DNA of 64,000 nt from an uncultured Gammaproteobacteria bacterium. Lineage in GTDB: Bacteria > Pseudomonadota > Gammaproteobacteria > Eutrophobiales > Eutrophobiaceae. Location: NCBI GenBank assembly GCA_951812995.1, contig CATOTD010000009.1:62001-126000 (forward strand), given 5' to 3'. The position numbers were made by a program, and so were the translations under genes. The notes beneath the pieces are model-generated. The model was not told the origin of the DNA and ran no database searches. It saw only the letters and a program-made list of their open reading frames with translations. The first letter of the stretch is position 1, and each line of letters opens with the position of its first letter. Positions 20,324 to 30,358 of this stretch are shown in pieces.

Positions 20324-21515
20324 GCTGATTGCTGAAGCCATCCAGGCAGAGTTGGATGAACAGATGACAAAGTATGAGGATCAAAAGACGGCTGATGGAC
20401 GACGACGAGTTGTGCGCAGTGGCCATCACCCGGAACGTCAGATTATCACTGGGGTTGGCAAGGTCAGCGTCGAGGTACCGAAGATCCGTAGCCGTGAGGG
20501 TGAGTCGGCGAGCTTTCAATCTTTGCTTGTACCGCCCTACATCCGGCGCACAGCGACCCTGGATGCGGCGATACCCTGGCTTTATTTAAAGGGTATCTCG
20601 AGCGGGCAGATGCACAGCGCACTGGAAGCCCTTGTTGGACCAGAGGCCAAAGGTTTATCTGCCAGTGTTGTGGGTCGTCTGAAACGGCAATGGGAAGTTG
20701 CATACAAGCACTGGTGTACTCGTAGCGTGGCTGATGAGTGGGTCTATATTTGGGCTGATGGTATCTACAGCGGCCTAAGAGGCGATGATGGTAGATTGTG
20801 CTACCTTGTGATCATCGGCGTGAACAGCCGCGGCCAGAAGCACTTTCTGGCGATTGAGGATGGAGTCAGAGAGTCGAAACAGAGCTGGCGCGAGGTTTTG
20901 TTGTCGTTGAAACAGCGAGGTTTGAGACAGCCACCGAAGCTGGCGATTGGCGACGGTGCTCTGGGGTTTTGGGCAGCACTGGAAGAGGTCTATCCTGAGA
21001 CTGCCGTTCAACGTTGTTGGATGCACAAGACTGGCAATGTGTTGAACTATCTCCCTAAGTCAGTCCAGGAGAAAGCCAAGCAGGGACTGCATGACATCTG
21101 GATGGCAGAGGGTCGGGCTGAAGCAGGCAAAGCTTTTGATGATTTTGTGGAACGCTTCGGCGCGAAGTATCCGAAGGCAGTGGAATGCTTAACGAAAGAT
21201 CGTGACTCATTGCTGGCCTTTTATGACTTCCCGGCAGAACACTGGACACACATCAGAACAACGAATGTTATTGAGTCGAGCTTCGCGACGATCCGACATA
21301 GAACAAGGCAAGCCAAGGGCTGTGTCACCCGCATCACGATGCTAACGATGATTTACAAGATGGGATTATGCGCAGAAGATTCCTGGCGCAAGCTGAGAGG
21401 CTTCAGGCACCTGGCGAAGGTGATTAAAGGTGTGAAGTTCAAAGATGGAATCGAGGTAACTGAGGACGACAAGGCTGCCGCATGATCAACTTGTCAGACA
21501 CCACATTTTGACAAT
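20324..21515 (+). mobile_element. IS256-family element, 5'-truncated (copy A)
   Basis: The right end carries TTGTCAGACACCACATTTTG, matched at the outer end of copy B near 30482-30510. The left part is missing because the IS5 copy abuts it directly. The surviving part holds most of a Mutator-type transposase. Confidence 0.82.
20331..21485 (+). pseudogene. IS256/Mutator-family transposase, N-terminally truncated (copy A)
   Basis: About 385 codons of open frame from 'LIAEAIQAELDEQM' to 'TEDDKAAA'. The Mutator family signatures are present: 'WADGIYSGLRGDD', 'VIIGVNSRGQKHFLAIEDG', 'AIGDGALGFWAAL', 'QRCWMHKTGNVL' and 'HIRTTNVIESSFATIRHRT' with the catalytic Glu. The first ~25 residues of the family protein are lost to the adjoining IS5. 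The open frame extends upstream through antisense IS5 sequence to 19971, but that part is not transposase. Of all the transposases here, this catalytic core is the least damaged. Confidence 0.82.
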
Positions 21516-21606
21516 AACTCATAAAATTATTGATAATAAATATATAATTAATTACTTCGCTTATTTAAGTATATAATTCCTTTATATAAACTTAAACAGA
21601 CTGGAT

Positions 21607-22110
21607 ATGAACATGAAGGTGCAACTCACAACGACATGCGGCTCAATAACCGTTGAACTCAATGCAGAAAAAGCGCCTAAAACCGTCGCAAATTTTCTGG
21701 CTTATGTTGAAAATGGTCATTATAACGGGACTATCTTTCATCGCGTTATCAAAGATTTTATGGTGCAAGGCGGGGGTATGGATAAGGCCATGCATTCTAA
21801 AGCAACACGAGGCGCAATCCAGAATGAAGCCAATAATGGATTGCGCAATGAGTATGGCACCCTCGCCATGGCAAGAACCTCAGATCCCCACTCAGCCTCG
21901 GCACAATTTTTCATCAACACCAATGATAATCCGTTTCTGGATTTCACGTCTGAATCTCAAGATGGTTGGGGGTATTGTGTGTTCGGCAAAGTTATCGCAG
22001 GGATTGAAGTGGTCAATAGCATAGAAGAAAAACCGACGACCACCCGTCATGGGCATCAGGATGTGCCTGAAGATATTATTGAAATTGAAAATGCAGTTTT
22101 GCTTCCGTGA
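21607..22110 (+). CDS. ppiB: Peptidyl-prolyl cis-trans isomerase, cyclophilin type
   Basis: 167 residues. Cytoplasmic cyclophilin that isomerises Xaa-Pro bonds. Visible signatures are 'FHRVIKDFMVQGG', 'LAMART', 'SASAQFFINTNDNPFLD' and 'YCVFGKVIAGIEVV', which hold the active-site Arg, Phe, Gln and Phe residues. Length matches PpiB and there is no signal peptide, which separates it from periplasmic PpiA. Start is the ATG at 21607, with a second in-frame ATG six bases later. lpxH follows 201 bp downstream in the same direction, a common pairing in gammaproteobacteria. Confidence 0.95.
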   Translation: MNMKVQLTTTCGSITVELNAEKAPKTVANFLAYVENGHYNGTIFHRVIKDFMVQGGGMDKAMHSKATRGAIQNEANNGLRNEYGTLAMARTSDPHSASAQFFINTNDNPFLDFTSESQDGWGYCVFGKVIAGIEVVNSIEEKPTTTRHGHQDVPEDIIEIENAVLLP

Positions 22111-22311
22111 ACGAGTTTTATAATCTGTTAGCCGCCTTCAGAATACCCAACAAGCGCGCGGCGTTATGCCCAATCATTTAACGCGGCATATTTATCTGCC
22201 CGATGACAAGAGTATCCAAGGTAGCGAATTACGATATGGGCAGAAGATGACAATCCCTGTCAGCAGTTTATAACCCATGTTTGCTTAATGATCCTTGTGT
22301 AGTGCCTGCAA

Positions 22312-23055
22312 ATGACCACACTTTTTGTTTCTGATTTGCACTTAAGTAGTCAGCGACCTGAAAAACTTATCCTATTTAAAAAATTAGTCGAAGGCCCGGC
22401 TAAAAAAGCGGCGGCTTTATATATTCTTGGCGATTTGTTTGACGACTTCTGGATTGGCTGTGATGATCAGCATCCGCCAAACCAGGCAGTCATCTCTATT
22501 TTGCGTGATTATGCGCATAACAAACAAACAAAATTGTTCATCATGCGCGGCAATCGCGACTTCCACCTCAATAACGAATTTGCCCGCGCAACGGGTTGTA
22601 TATTGATCGATGATCCGACCCAGATTATCCTTGGTAATAAAAAAACGCTCTTGATGCATGGTGACACCTTATGCCTTGATGACGCGCAATATCAAAAATG
22701 GCGGCGGTTTATAACCCACCCTGTTATAAAACGACTCTATGCCATTATGCCTTTGCCGTTACGAAAACGAATTTCACATAATGTACGCAGTTATACTGCC
22801 GCTGCGGTGCAGAAGAAAGTGCCTGAGATAATCGATGTTACTGAAAGTGCGGTGATAAATGTCATGCAACAATTTGCTGTTGATACGCTGATTCATGGGC
22901 ATACGCATCGACAAGCAAGACATGAAATAATGCTGGATAACAAACAAGCCACGCGATTTGTATTAGGCGAATGGTTTGAACGGGACTGTGTATTAATCCA
23001 CGATGATGCAGGTTTTAGATTTGAACGTGTTGCAGATTATATTGAGAAAAATTAA
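22312..23055 (+). CDS. lpxH: UDP-2,3-diacylglucosamine diphosphatase
   Basis: 247 residues. Calcineurin-like metallophosphoesterase that cleaves UDP-2,3-diacylglucosamine to lipid X and UMP in lipid A synthesis, at the inner face of the cytoplasmic membrane. All metal-site motifs are present in order: SDLHL (residues 7-11), GDLFDDFW, GNRDFH, 'LMHGDTLC' and 'HGHTHRQ'. Length is normal for LpxH. Its stop overlaps the convergent ampE gene by 4 bp. Confidence 0.95.
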   Translation: MTTLFVSDLHLSSQRPEKLILFKKLVEGPAKKAAALYILGDLFDDFWIGCDDQHPPNQAVISILRDYAHNKQTKLFIMRGNRDFHLNNEFARATGCILIDDPTQIILGNKKTLLMHGDTLCLDDAQYQKWRRFITHPVIKRLYAIMPLPLRKRISHNVRSYTAAAVQKKVPEIIDVTESAVINVMQQFAVDTLIHGHTHRQARHEIMLDNKQATRFVLGEWFERDCVLIHDDAGFRFERVADYIEKN

Positions 23056-23909
23056 CTCAGCGTGCCAGATAAAATCATTAAACCCAATATAGCAAGCCAG
23101 ATAATCAAGGTTCTGTTAATTAACGATTTTAGTTCAGCTATCCAATAAGATTTTCCGCGGCCCGGGACCTCAGCATCGGGTAGGTATTGTAGGGCACCGA
23201 TGCCAGCATTTATTAATACTTGATTGTTCACTTCAAAAGACAGATGTTCAGACTTGCTCCAACCTGGCAAAGCATTTACTAAATTGCCGCTTAGTGCCAA
23301 ACCAATGACCATCAGCCTTGATGACGGCCATTCGAGTATATTCATCAGTCTTGTTGTGCTATCGGAAAGCGCACTATGATTCTCACTTAACGCATCATGC
23401 AATTCATTGACCAGGCGATAGAGTAATGCACCTACTGCACCGAGCACTAAAAACCAGAATATAACGGCAAAGATATGTTTATGCGACCCCACCAAGACAG
23501 ATTTTATGATGCTGATTTCACTGCTGTCATCGTCGCTGATAATCCTTTTATCGATTAATGCGTCAGCGATTGAGGAAGCTCGGCTGCTGTCATCTTCTTT
23601 GACTGCATGGATATAGCCATCAAGCCGTTTATCAAGGTCTTTCGGTGCCAGACAATACATTAACACAAGCAGTGAGATACCCACCTCAACAAACCATGAA
23701 CCTGAAAAACATAAAACTATCAGTAGCACGGATAACGGGAGTGACAACACCAATAATAAACCCATAGTCCCATCCCAAAATTTATACTTAGCCAGGCGTT
23801 TTTCCAAGCCATAAAATAATGCGATAAACCCGTTAAAATTTCTGAAGTGCCTAAGGCCACCCACTGATAAATTCAGACCTAAAGCAATGAGAATAATGAT
23901 TAATGTCAT
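23052..23909 (-). CDS. ampE: AmpE-like inner membrane protein
   Basis: 285 residues with four to five membrane segments (near the N-terminus, ~48-85, ~143-165, and at the C-terminus). The layout and segments such as 'SLLVLMYCLAPKDLDKRL' match AmpE, a membrane protein co-transcribed with ampD and linked in enterobacteria to beta-lactamase regulation. Its biochemical role is unknown. The start ATG overlaps the ampD stop by 4 bp, which supports the assignment. Confidence 0.88.
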   Translation of the reverse strand: MTLIIILIALGLNLSVGGLRHFRNFNGFIALFYGLEKRLAKYKFWDGTMGLLLVLSLPLSVLLIVLCFSGSWFVEVGISLLVLMYCLAPKDLDKRLDGYIHAVKEDDSSRASSIADALIDKRIISDDDSSEISIIKSVLVGSHKHIFAVIFWFLVLGAVGALLYRLVNELHDALSENHSALSDSTTRLMNILEWPSSRLMVIGLALSGNLVNALPGWSKSEHLSFEVNNQVLINAGIGALQYLPDAEVPGRGKSYWIAELKSLINRTLIIWLAILGLMILSGTLS

Positions 23910-24484
23910 AGTGTCAGTAACGAAAAATAGTAATCCTTATCAAATGACGCACCCGGGTCAGTTTTGCGACCTGGTGCGATATCACTATGTCCCACAATAC
24001 GATCTTTTGTGATTTTTTTCCAGCGTTGACAGATTAAATTTGTTATCACGGCCAAGTTAGTGTACTGAATTTCACAATATGCTTTTTCATCACACCCTTC
24101 CAACTCGATGCCAATCGCAAAGTCGTTACATTGTTGCCGCCCGTTAAAGGATGATGCACCCGCATGCCAGGCACGTTTTGTAAAAGGCACAAACTGTGTT
24201 ACTTCGCCAGTACGATCAATCAGTAAATGGGCGGACACACGTAGTTTGTGGACCTTTGCAAAATAGGGGTGTGCGTCGGGTGATAATGCGTTGGTAAATA
24301 GTTTATCGATAAAACCGCCCCCGAACGCTTGCGGCGGCAGACTGATACCATGGATCACTAGCAGATCAATATCTGTCGGGTCGGGTCTGGCATCGCAGTT
24401 GGGTGACTTGACAATGCGCGCACCTAGCAACCAGGCCCCTGCATCGTCGATGTGATAATTCGTTTTTTTCAATTTCAATAGCAC
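23906..24484 (-). CDS. ampD: 1,6-anhydro-N-acetylmuramyl-L-alanine amidase
   Basis: 192 residues. Cytosolic zinc amidase that removes the peptide from 1,6-anhydroMurNAc-peptides during cell-wall recycling. Zinc ligands are visible in 'LLVIHGISLPP' (His), and in 'VGHSDIAPGRKTDPG' (His and Asp). 'AWHAGASSFNGRQQCNDFAIGIE' without a break is typical of AmpD. The start is a GTG at 24484. It forms an operon with ampE. MltF, encoded at 10.8-12.2 kb, produces the anhydro-sugar products that this enzyme recycles. Confidence 0.94.
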   Translation of the reverse strand: MLLKLKKTNYHIDDAGAWLLGARIVKSPNCDARPDPTDIDLLVIHGISLPPQAFGGGFIDKLFTNALSPDAHPYFAKVHKLRVSAHLLIDRTGEVTQFVPFTKRAWHAGASSFNGRQQCNDFAIGIELEGCDEKAYCEIQYTNLAVITNLICQRWKKITKDRIVGHSDIAPGRKTDPGASFDKDYYFSLLTL

Positions 24485-24572
24485 TTGTTGACTTGTCAGG
24501 CTTATCGTTAAAATAACATAATCGGATTCAAAGCGAGAATTTTAATGTGTCGTTTAGCGGCCTATCTAGATA

Positions 24573-25524
24573 TGGAACCTACATAAGGTTGTTCATGGAA
24601 ATGTCTATCCGAGAGATGGGTGGCTGATTTTCTATACTACCGTGAGGTCGATGCCAATGGTAGTCATGAATCCACGGTAGTAGTGCTTTGGCCCTAAGAT
24701 GAGAAGTTTGATAACGCATCGCATAGGCCCACTCTGTGAGCATTGTTTGTATGCATCGCTCGGCCTTGCCGTTGGTTCTGGGTGTGTAAGGCCGAGTAAA
24801 CAGGTGGCCGCTACCCATGGCCTTGAGTACGATGCTGAAGAACTTTGCTCGATACCCCGAGCCATAGTCGGTCATCACCTGCTCAATCTGGACACCCATT
24901 GATTCATAGTAGGCTTTCACGCTCTTGAATAACGCGGTCACACGCTCTTTGCGTTCATCGGGCAGAATCTCAGCGTAACTGAGTCGGGAATGAGCATCGA
25001 TGCAGATGTGTATGTACTCCCAGCCAGCCCCTGCAAACGGCTTACCTTTGTGAACACCGGTGACTCGAGTGAACCTGGATAAGACCGCTCATAGCGATTA
25101 TTGGGTTTAGCGGGTGCAAGCGCGGAGCGTTTGTTTAGACCGAGTCGTCTGCGGTGCGAAGACATTGTGGCGGGGTCGAGCCGACATTCCTGGCAATCTG
25201 GCCCATGGTCCGGCGGTGCTTACGTAGCAAAGAGATGCGGCGGACTTGCCTATCTGTCAGTGCTCTGGGATGGCGGCTGACTGGCCGAGAACTGCTATCT
25301 TCCAGGCCTGCCAGACCGTCCTTATCAAATTGATTGTTCCACTTCAATACAGTGTGAGTCGACGTATGAAACTCTTGCGCCACCTGGGTCGCTGAAAAAC
25401 CAGGTTGTTGGGCTCGTCTGACCATACTCAGTCGACCTGCCAGTGTCAATGGGGCATGCTTGTGTACGTTCATGCGGGTTTCTGTTGACCCTATTAGTTT
25501 GGTCACTTATATAATCTCTCGGAT
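24573..25524 (-). mobile_element. IS481-family element (copy 2), nearly full length but dead
   Basis: It spans from TGGAACCTACATAAGG (distal end, also present as a remnant at 54417) to ATCCGAGAGAT on the transposase-start side. Copy 1 shares its first ~430 bp. It replaces the N-terminal part of the DUF262 gene that follows at 25525. Confidence 0.83.
24579..25473 (-). pseudogene. IS481 transposase, frameshifted (copy 2)
   Basis: The N-terminal HTH half (to about 25135) and the C-terminal DDE half (24579-24941, with 'VMTDYGSGYRAKFF', 'RPYTPRTNGKAER' and 'RPHGSIENQPP') are both present but lie in different frames. The middle, with the first Asp region ('AGSTYTSASMLIPDSVTL...' in a shifted frame), carries at least two frame changes. 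Family is clear; it is inactive as read. Confidence 0.85.
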
Positions 25525-26246
25525 GGAAGTATTCAAGGCCAACAGCGAAGCGGAATTTTTACAGGAATGTGGTATCAAGGATTTTAACGACCCACGCTAC
25601 AGCAAATACACCAGCCGTCTAAAGTGCTTACGCGACATTAAGGAATATATGTATGACGTACATGTGCTTGAGCGTAAAAAATCCTATGAGGAAGTGACGG
25701 AAATTTTTGTACGGGTAAATTCGCTCGACGCGAAACTGCGCGGCTCGGATTTAGCACTGGCGCAAATTACTGCCAAATGGACCAACTCGTTGAAAAATTT
25801 TGAAAAATTTCAGAAGGAATGCAAAGCAGGTGGTTTTGATTATGACCTTGGTATTTACATTAAAAATCTGGTTGCGTGTGCCACTGGGCAATCCCGCTTC
25901 AAAACCGTGTCCAGTCTATCGGAAGAAAAGCTTCAGGAGGGCTGGGAAAACTCAAAGCACGGTTTTAACTTCGCGCTGAATTTTCTAAAAAGCAATATCG
26001 GCATAGATAGCCCAGCCTTGCTTTCCACCCCGTTTTTAATTATCACGCTGGGCTATTATGCGTACCATAACAATTTTTCTCTATCACCCGATCAGGAAAG
26101 TAATTTACGCTATTGGTTGCTGGTGGCTAACGCAAAAGGCCGTTATTCCCGTGGTTCGAGTGAAACCTATCTAGATCAAAATTTGGCTTCCATCAGGAAT
26201 GGTAAAGATATCCGATAACGTAAATTATCTTTCGCAAATTTGAAGA

Positions 26247-27548
26247 GGCGGTTTTCCTTTATCTGGTTAAATAAAAAGTGACATAACCATTTATTTGACC
26301 AGGAGAAGAGTTGCCATGAGCGATGATACAAGCAAGCACTTGAACAACGTAGTCCCTATTGATGAACAGGCACTGCAGGGCCATCTCAACAAAGTGGTAC
26401 TGAAGACTGTGGAAGACACCCTTAACCAGATTCTGGACGCTGAGGCTGATGCGCTGGTGGGTGCTGATCGATACGAACGCACTGAGACGCGCAAAGACGA
26501 CCGGTCTGGTAGCTACACCAGGAAGCTTCACACAAGGGCCAGAGAGCTTGAGTTAAAGATGCAGAAGCTACGCAAGCAGACCTTTGAGATGGCCATCATA
26601 GAGCGCTATCGACACCGTGTAGCGTCTGTCGAAGAGGCACTGATTGAGATGTATCTGGCAGGTGTTTCAGTACAACGTGTAGAAGACATTACCGCAGCAT
26701 TGTGGGGTACCCGTGTCAGCTTAGGGACTATTTCAAAGCTCAACCAGCGTATCTATGGGCAGATTGAAGAGTGGCGTAATCGCCCCATAGAGGGTGATTT
26801 CCCTTATGTATACCTGGACGGTGTTGTGCTCAAACGCAGTTGGGGCGGTGCAGTGAAGAACGTTTCTGTTCTAGTCGCCATAGGTGTTGGGGACGATGGC
26901 TACCGCCGCATTCCAGGGATTGTTGAAGGTACTAAGGAGGATAAGGCGGGATGGTCAGGATGCCTGCGTCATTTGCAGGCACGCGGTCTCAAGGGCATCA
27001 GGTTGGTGCTCAGTGATGCCTGTCTTGGGCGCAAGGAGTCGATAGGTGACTTCTACCCCTAAGCTGGCTGGCAGCGTTGTATTGTGCACTTCTACCGCAA
27101 CGTCTTCAGTCATATGCCTCGTGGTCGTGTCAAAGAAGTCTCTCGCATGTTGCAGGCTATCCATGCATCTGAATATCTGGAATCTGCCAGGCATAAGGCC
27201 ACGGAGGTCGAGAAGAAACTCAGGGACATGAAGTTATCGAGTGTAGCGGATTGGCTGGGTAGTGCATGGAAGAGACCCTGACGTATTATCGGTTTCTGGC
27301 AGAGCACTGGATTCGCATTCGGACTAACAATCCTTTGGAGCGGATTATTCGAGAAATCAGGCGGCGAACACGAGTAGTGGGAGCATTCCCGGATGGCAAC
27401 TCGGCGTTGATGCTTTGTGCGGCAAGGCTTAGACACATCGCGGGGAGCTAGTGGGGAACGCGGAAATATCTGAACATGGATTTGCTCCAAGAGATGGATA
27501 AAGAAAAGGATTTTCAGATCGCGTAACAACCAGATTTAAGGGAAAGCC
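26247..27548 (+). mobile_element. IS256-family element, second type (copy D)
   Basis: Ends share TTTCC-(T)TTA-ATCTGGTT in inverted orientation (left from 26247, right ending 27548). It carries one transposase reading frame with damage. It lies inside the DUF262 gene. Flanks AAATTTGAA and AAATCAGAA may be a decayed target duplication. Confidence 0.78.
26316..27526 (+). pseudogene. IS256-family transposase, stop and frameshift (copy D)
   Basis: It starts at ATG 26316 after AGGAGAAG. Family motifs are 'YVYLDGVVLKRSWGG', 'VSVLVAIGVGDDGYR', 'LVLSDACLG' and 'WQRCIVHFYRNVFSHMP'. A TAA after 'SIGDFYP' (27060) interrupts it, and a frameshift follows 'DWLGSAW' near 27265. The C-terminus 'RTNNPLERIIREIRRRTRVV' with the catalytic Glu is read in another frame. 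It differs clearly from copies A and B, so it is another IS256 lineage. Confidence 0.83.
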
Positions 27549-27861
27549 AAATCAGAAAGTGCGAAAGATTATTGACACTACCAAATATCCCAACTATGAC
27601 TGGGCATCTTCGCACACAGTTCGGCCGCCTAGAAGTTGTTTCTTCCGATTTAGAGGGTAGAAAATAGCCAGAGTGCTTATTTTAAAACTATGTTCCTCTC
27701 ATCTTTCGTAATGAAGGTGCTAAAGACTGGTTCGAGGGCTTAGGTATATCGCTTAATCATTCTGGCGCGGAGCATAAACTACAATTCCATCATATTTTTC
27801 CGAAGAGTATTTTGGGGGATGCTTTACCCAAAGAAAAAATAAACGATATCGCCAATCTTAG

Positions 27862-28940
27862 GGAACCTCTGATTAATTCCATAATATGCGATAATACCGC
27901 AATGTTTTAAGTGGAGGGTCAAAAGATGCAACAAAAAAGCCTGGCAGTATCTGGATTCGAGAAATACCGCAAGCAGACACGCAAAGAGATATTTCTCGAA
28001 GAGATGAATCAGCTCATTCCCTGGAAAGAGCTGACTGCAGTAATTGAGCCTCATTACCCCAACCCCTGCTGGTCGCCGTCCGGTGGGCATGGAACGCATG
28101 CTGAGAATCTACTTCCTGCAACACTGGTTTGCCTTATCTGATCCTGCCACAGAAGCGGCTTTATATGACACACCTGCCATGCGGTGTTTTGCCCAGATAG
28201 ACTTAGGTCAGGAACCCGTGCCAGATGCAACCACCCTCTGTAAATTCCGTCATCTACTGGAGGAGAACAACCTCGGAGTTGCCCTGTTTGATGCTGTTGC
28301 CGTCTATCTGGAAGCAAACGGCATGAAAGTATCCAGAAGGCACTATTGTTGATGCAACCATCATCAATGCGCCTACCGCCACCAAGAACAAAACCAAACT
28401 GATACACTGCGTTGCTGCCACACCAGCCCATGTCCACGACTCACAGGTACCTGGAGACCTGCTGCATGGAGAAGAGACCCGTCTTTGGGGAGATAGTGCC
28501 TATGCGGGTCAGCAATCCGTACTCAAGGATAATGACCCCAAGGTAAAAGACTACACCCAGGTCAAAGGCTCACGTCACCGCAAACTGACCGAACAGGACA
28601 AGGCTAAAAACCGGCACAAATCCAAAGTCCGTGCCAAGGTTGAGCATGTCTTTCATATCATGCAACGACAATATGGATTTACCAAAGTCAGATTCAAAGG
28701 GCCAGGCAAGAATGCGAACCACCTGTTTGCCCACTGTGCCCTGATTAATCTTATGCTATCAAAGAAACAATTATTACGGCTATCAGTGGCTTAGTACGCC
28801 TGGAATAGGGGCGATAGCTGAAAACAGTAGACCGGGACAAGAGAAATGAAAGAGCGTAATGAGCAAGACGTTCAATGCTCGCTACTATCGAGCACAGTGA
28901 TGCCCACTTGCTTGAAAATCCTTAATTAATCAGATGTTCC
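27862..28940 (+). mobile_element. IS5-family element, 1079 bp, with TTAG target duplication
   Basis: Inverted ends GGAACCTCTGATTAATT and GGAACATCTGATTAATT (one mismatch in 17) are flanked by TTAG on both sides (27858-27861 and 28941-28944). This fits the YTAR target of the IS5 group. Removing the element and one TTAG restores the reading frame 'DIANLSFIGARTNRK' of the DUF262 gene. It is unrelated in detail to the 1301-bp IS5 copies. Confidence 0.9.
27926..28794 (+). pseudogene. IS5 transposase with two frameshifts and an internal deletion
   Basis: It starts 'MQQKSLAVSGFEKYRKQTRK' after GGAGGG. The frame shifts near 28065 ('EPHYPN' to 'AGRRPVGMERML') and again near 28337 ('GMKVS' to 'EGTIVDATIINAPTATKNK'). 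Family proteins have roughly 25 more residues between this point and 'LIHCVAATPAHVHDSQ', so a central block is deleted. The C-terminal 'VEHVFHIMQRQYGFTKVRF' with the catalytic Glu is intact. It is inactive. Confidence 0.83.
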
Positions 28941-29233
28941 TTAGCTTTATCGGTGCGCGCACCAACCGAAAAATCAGTGATAAGCCCCGCCGACTATTTA
29001 CCGTTAATTGTCGAAAAGCAAGGTGAGGAAATTCTCACCCGCCAATGTATCCCGGTAGATTCTGTTTTATGGAGCAAAGATCGTTACGACGATTTTCTAA
29101 CTCACCGGCGCGAGCTTATCACCGACAAGATCAATGAGTTTATGCGCCACGAGGAATATAAAGCCAATACGAAGACCGCGTAAAATGACAGTACCTAATT
29201 ACTGTTATATCGCTAAATAGGAGATATTTTCCG

Positions 29234-29436
29234 GTGAGCAAGTCAGCATGGCAAGGAGCGATTGGCGAAGCACTACAGCAAATTATCAAAAATTACGTTC
29301 GTGGGCAAACATCACGATATGCAAACCTCAAGGCTACAAAAACGGAATTACGGGGTCGTTCTTGTTTGCTTAAATCTTGGGCGGATATGACATCGTTGTG
29401 TTCAAAGACGGCGTTATCTTAACGCGGCCGAGGTGA
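29234..29436 (+). pseudogene. Small frameshifted ORF of unknown family downstream of the DUF262 remnant
   Basis: It opens with a GTG ('MSKSAWQGAIGEALQQIIKN') 50 bp after the DUF262 stop. The literal frame ends at 29422. Two frame changes reveal 'GVVLVCLNLG' followed by 'GYDIVVFKDGVILTRPR' and a stop at 29436. The GEAL ... GYDIVV-x(n) pattern is reminiscent of small nuclease-like folds, but the fragment is too short to assign. It overlaps the convergent DM13 gene by about 20 bp. Probably a decayed partner gene of the restriction locus. Confidence 0.4.
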
Positions 29437-29926
29437 TAAACGCCGAAAATTGCTCACACCAGATGATAACACCGTCATAATCGTCAACACTCACGCCGTC
29501 TGGCACACTGATCAGAAAATTATCAAACGCCTTAATCGGCGCAATCTGGCGTGACCTTGCCTTTACCGCCAAGAAATCCTGCTTGGAAGACACTTGCGTC
29601 TTGGTGAGGTACAGCCGGTAATCCGGGCCGGGGGCGACCTCACCATCGAGCCATATCTGCCTGTCTGTCACATGAATAATCCCTGCACCCCAATGCAAAA
29701 AATCAGAGCCTGGGTTATCTTTAGAAAACGTGCCTGTGCGCACTGTCGCGGCGTTGGCCTCTTTCATCTGGGCGAGTTCTGCGGTGTTAAGGCCTTGTTC
29801 AGCGGTAAGAATTGGCAATGTGTATATACCTAGCACAAAACCAATAGCCAAACCAATCAGAAATTTTGTTGTCCCGAACCAAATAATGTGGCGGCGTGCG
29901 AAAGCGATCAATGTGTTCATGCGCAT
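29414..29926 (-). CDS. DM13 domain membrane-anchored protein
   Basis: 170 residues. One N-terminal membrane segment (residues ~20-40, 'FLIGLAIGFVLGIYTLPIL') anchors an extracytoplasmic DM13 domain with the family pattern 'GSDFLHWGAG', 'GPDYRLYLT', and the final 'YDGVIIWCEQFSAFITSAAL' holding the single conserved Cys. DM13 domains resemble DOMON folds and are suspected to bind redox cofactors, but no function is proven. It looks intact and lies between mobile debris and tRNA-Leu, so it is probably original chromosomal content. Confidence 0.85.
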   Translation of the reverse strand: MRMNTLIAFARRHIIWFGTTKFLIGLAIGFVLGIYTLPILTAEQGLNTAELAQMKEANAATVRTGTFSKDNPGSDFLHWGAGIIHVTDRQIWLDGEVAPGPDYRLYLTKTQVSSKQDFLAVKARSRQIAPIKAFDNFLISVPDGVSVDDYDGVIIWCEQFSAFITSAALR

Positions 29927-29936
29927 GTGCTTATGT

Positions 29937-30358
29937 TAGCAGATTTGTTAGCAGATTTGACAGCTACTAGCCGCCGCAAAACCTCGAGGATTTACCTAAC
30001 AGGCACGCCAGAGTCATGGGACGAGACCTTTGCACTAAAGCAATACTTGTCCAGCCCAGCCAGTTTGACCCACACCACACCCGAATCGACTCAGCCCGAT
30101 CCGATCCCGTCTGACTCAGCTTGACTCACACTACATGCGGTTTTTTGTGCAAAGATATCGAGACGCGCTGATGGTAGCCAGGGGCGGTGGGGGGAGGCCG
30201 CTTCATCGATCTGATCTTGCCTGCCGCCAGGGACGTGGTCAGCGGCCTTGAGATAAAGTCCATGACATCCTTGTTATAATCTTATCGGCGAGTGCGTTGT
30301 CCCATAGGAACGGTCGAACATTTGATATTTGTGCCCTTAATATTGGTACCAGGAATAT
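29937..30358. other. Gene-free stretch before tRNA-Leu
   Basis: No convincing ORF is seen in these 420 bp. The region 30023-30159 is a short element with inverted ends (see separate entry). The remainder contains short direct repeats such as GACTCAGC/TTGACTCAC and is otherwise unremarkable. Confidence 0.55.
30023..30159. mobile_element. MITE-like element, 137 bp, with GAGACCTTTGCAC ends
   Basis: The left end GAGACCTTTGCAC (30023-30035) and right end GTGCAAAGATATC (30147-30159) are inverted repeats matching at 11 of 13 positions. There is no ORF inside. The same end sequence stands alone at 32770-32782 and in inverse at 56226-56238, so a transposase family using this end has been active here. 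No clear target duplication. Confidence 0.5.

Larger units (their letters stand above)
25525..29183 (+). pseudogene. DUF262/DUF1524 (GmrSD-type) restriction protein, broken into three pieces by two IS
   Basis: Segment 1 (25525-26246) is the C-terminal part of a DUF262 domain and its linker, with 'FVRVNSLDAKLRGSDLALAQI'. An IS256-type element follows. Segment 2 (27549-27861) reads '...FGRLEVVSSDLEGRK' and then 'GAKDWFEGLGISLNHSG' and the HNH-like 'HHIFPKSILGD'. An IS5 element follows. Segment 3 (28941-29183) resumes with 'FIGARTNRKIS', shifts frame by one near 28985, and ends '...KINEFMRHEEYKANTKTA'. Segment 2 also holds two in-frame stops. The N-terminus is missing, replaced by IS481. GmrSD-like enzymes cut modified phage DNA; this one is dead. 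The order and joins across the IS elements are read directly. Confidence 0.82.

Noticed and set aside
19971..20330. N-terminal extension of the IS256 copy A transposase
   Set aside because: The extra ~120 codons are antisense to the IS5 transposase and do not resemble an IS256 protein; copy B shows what the real N-terminus looks like.
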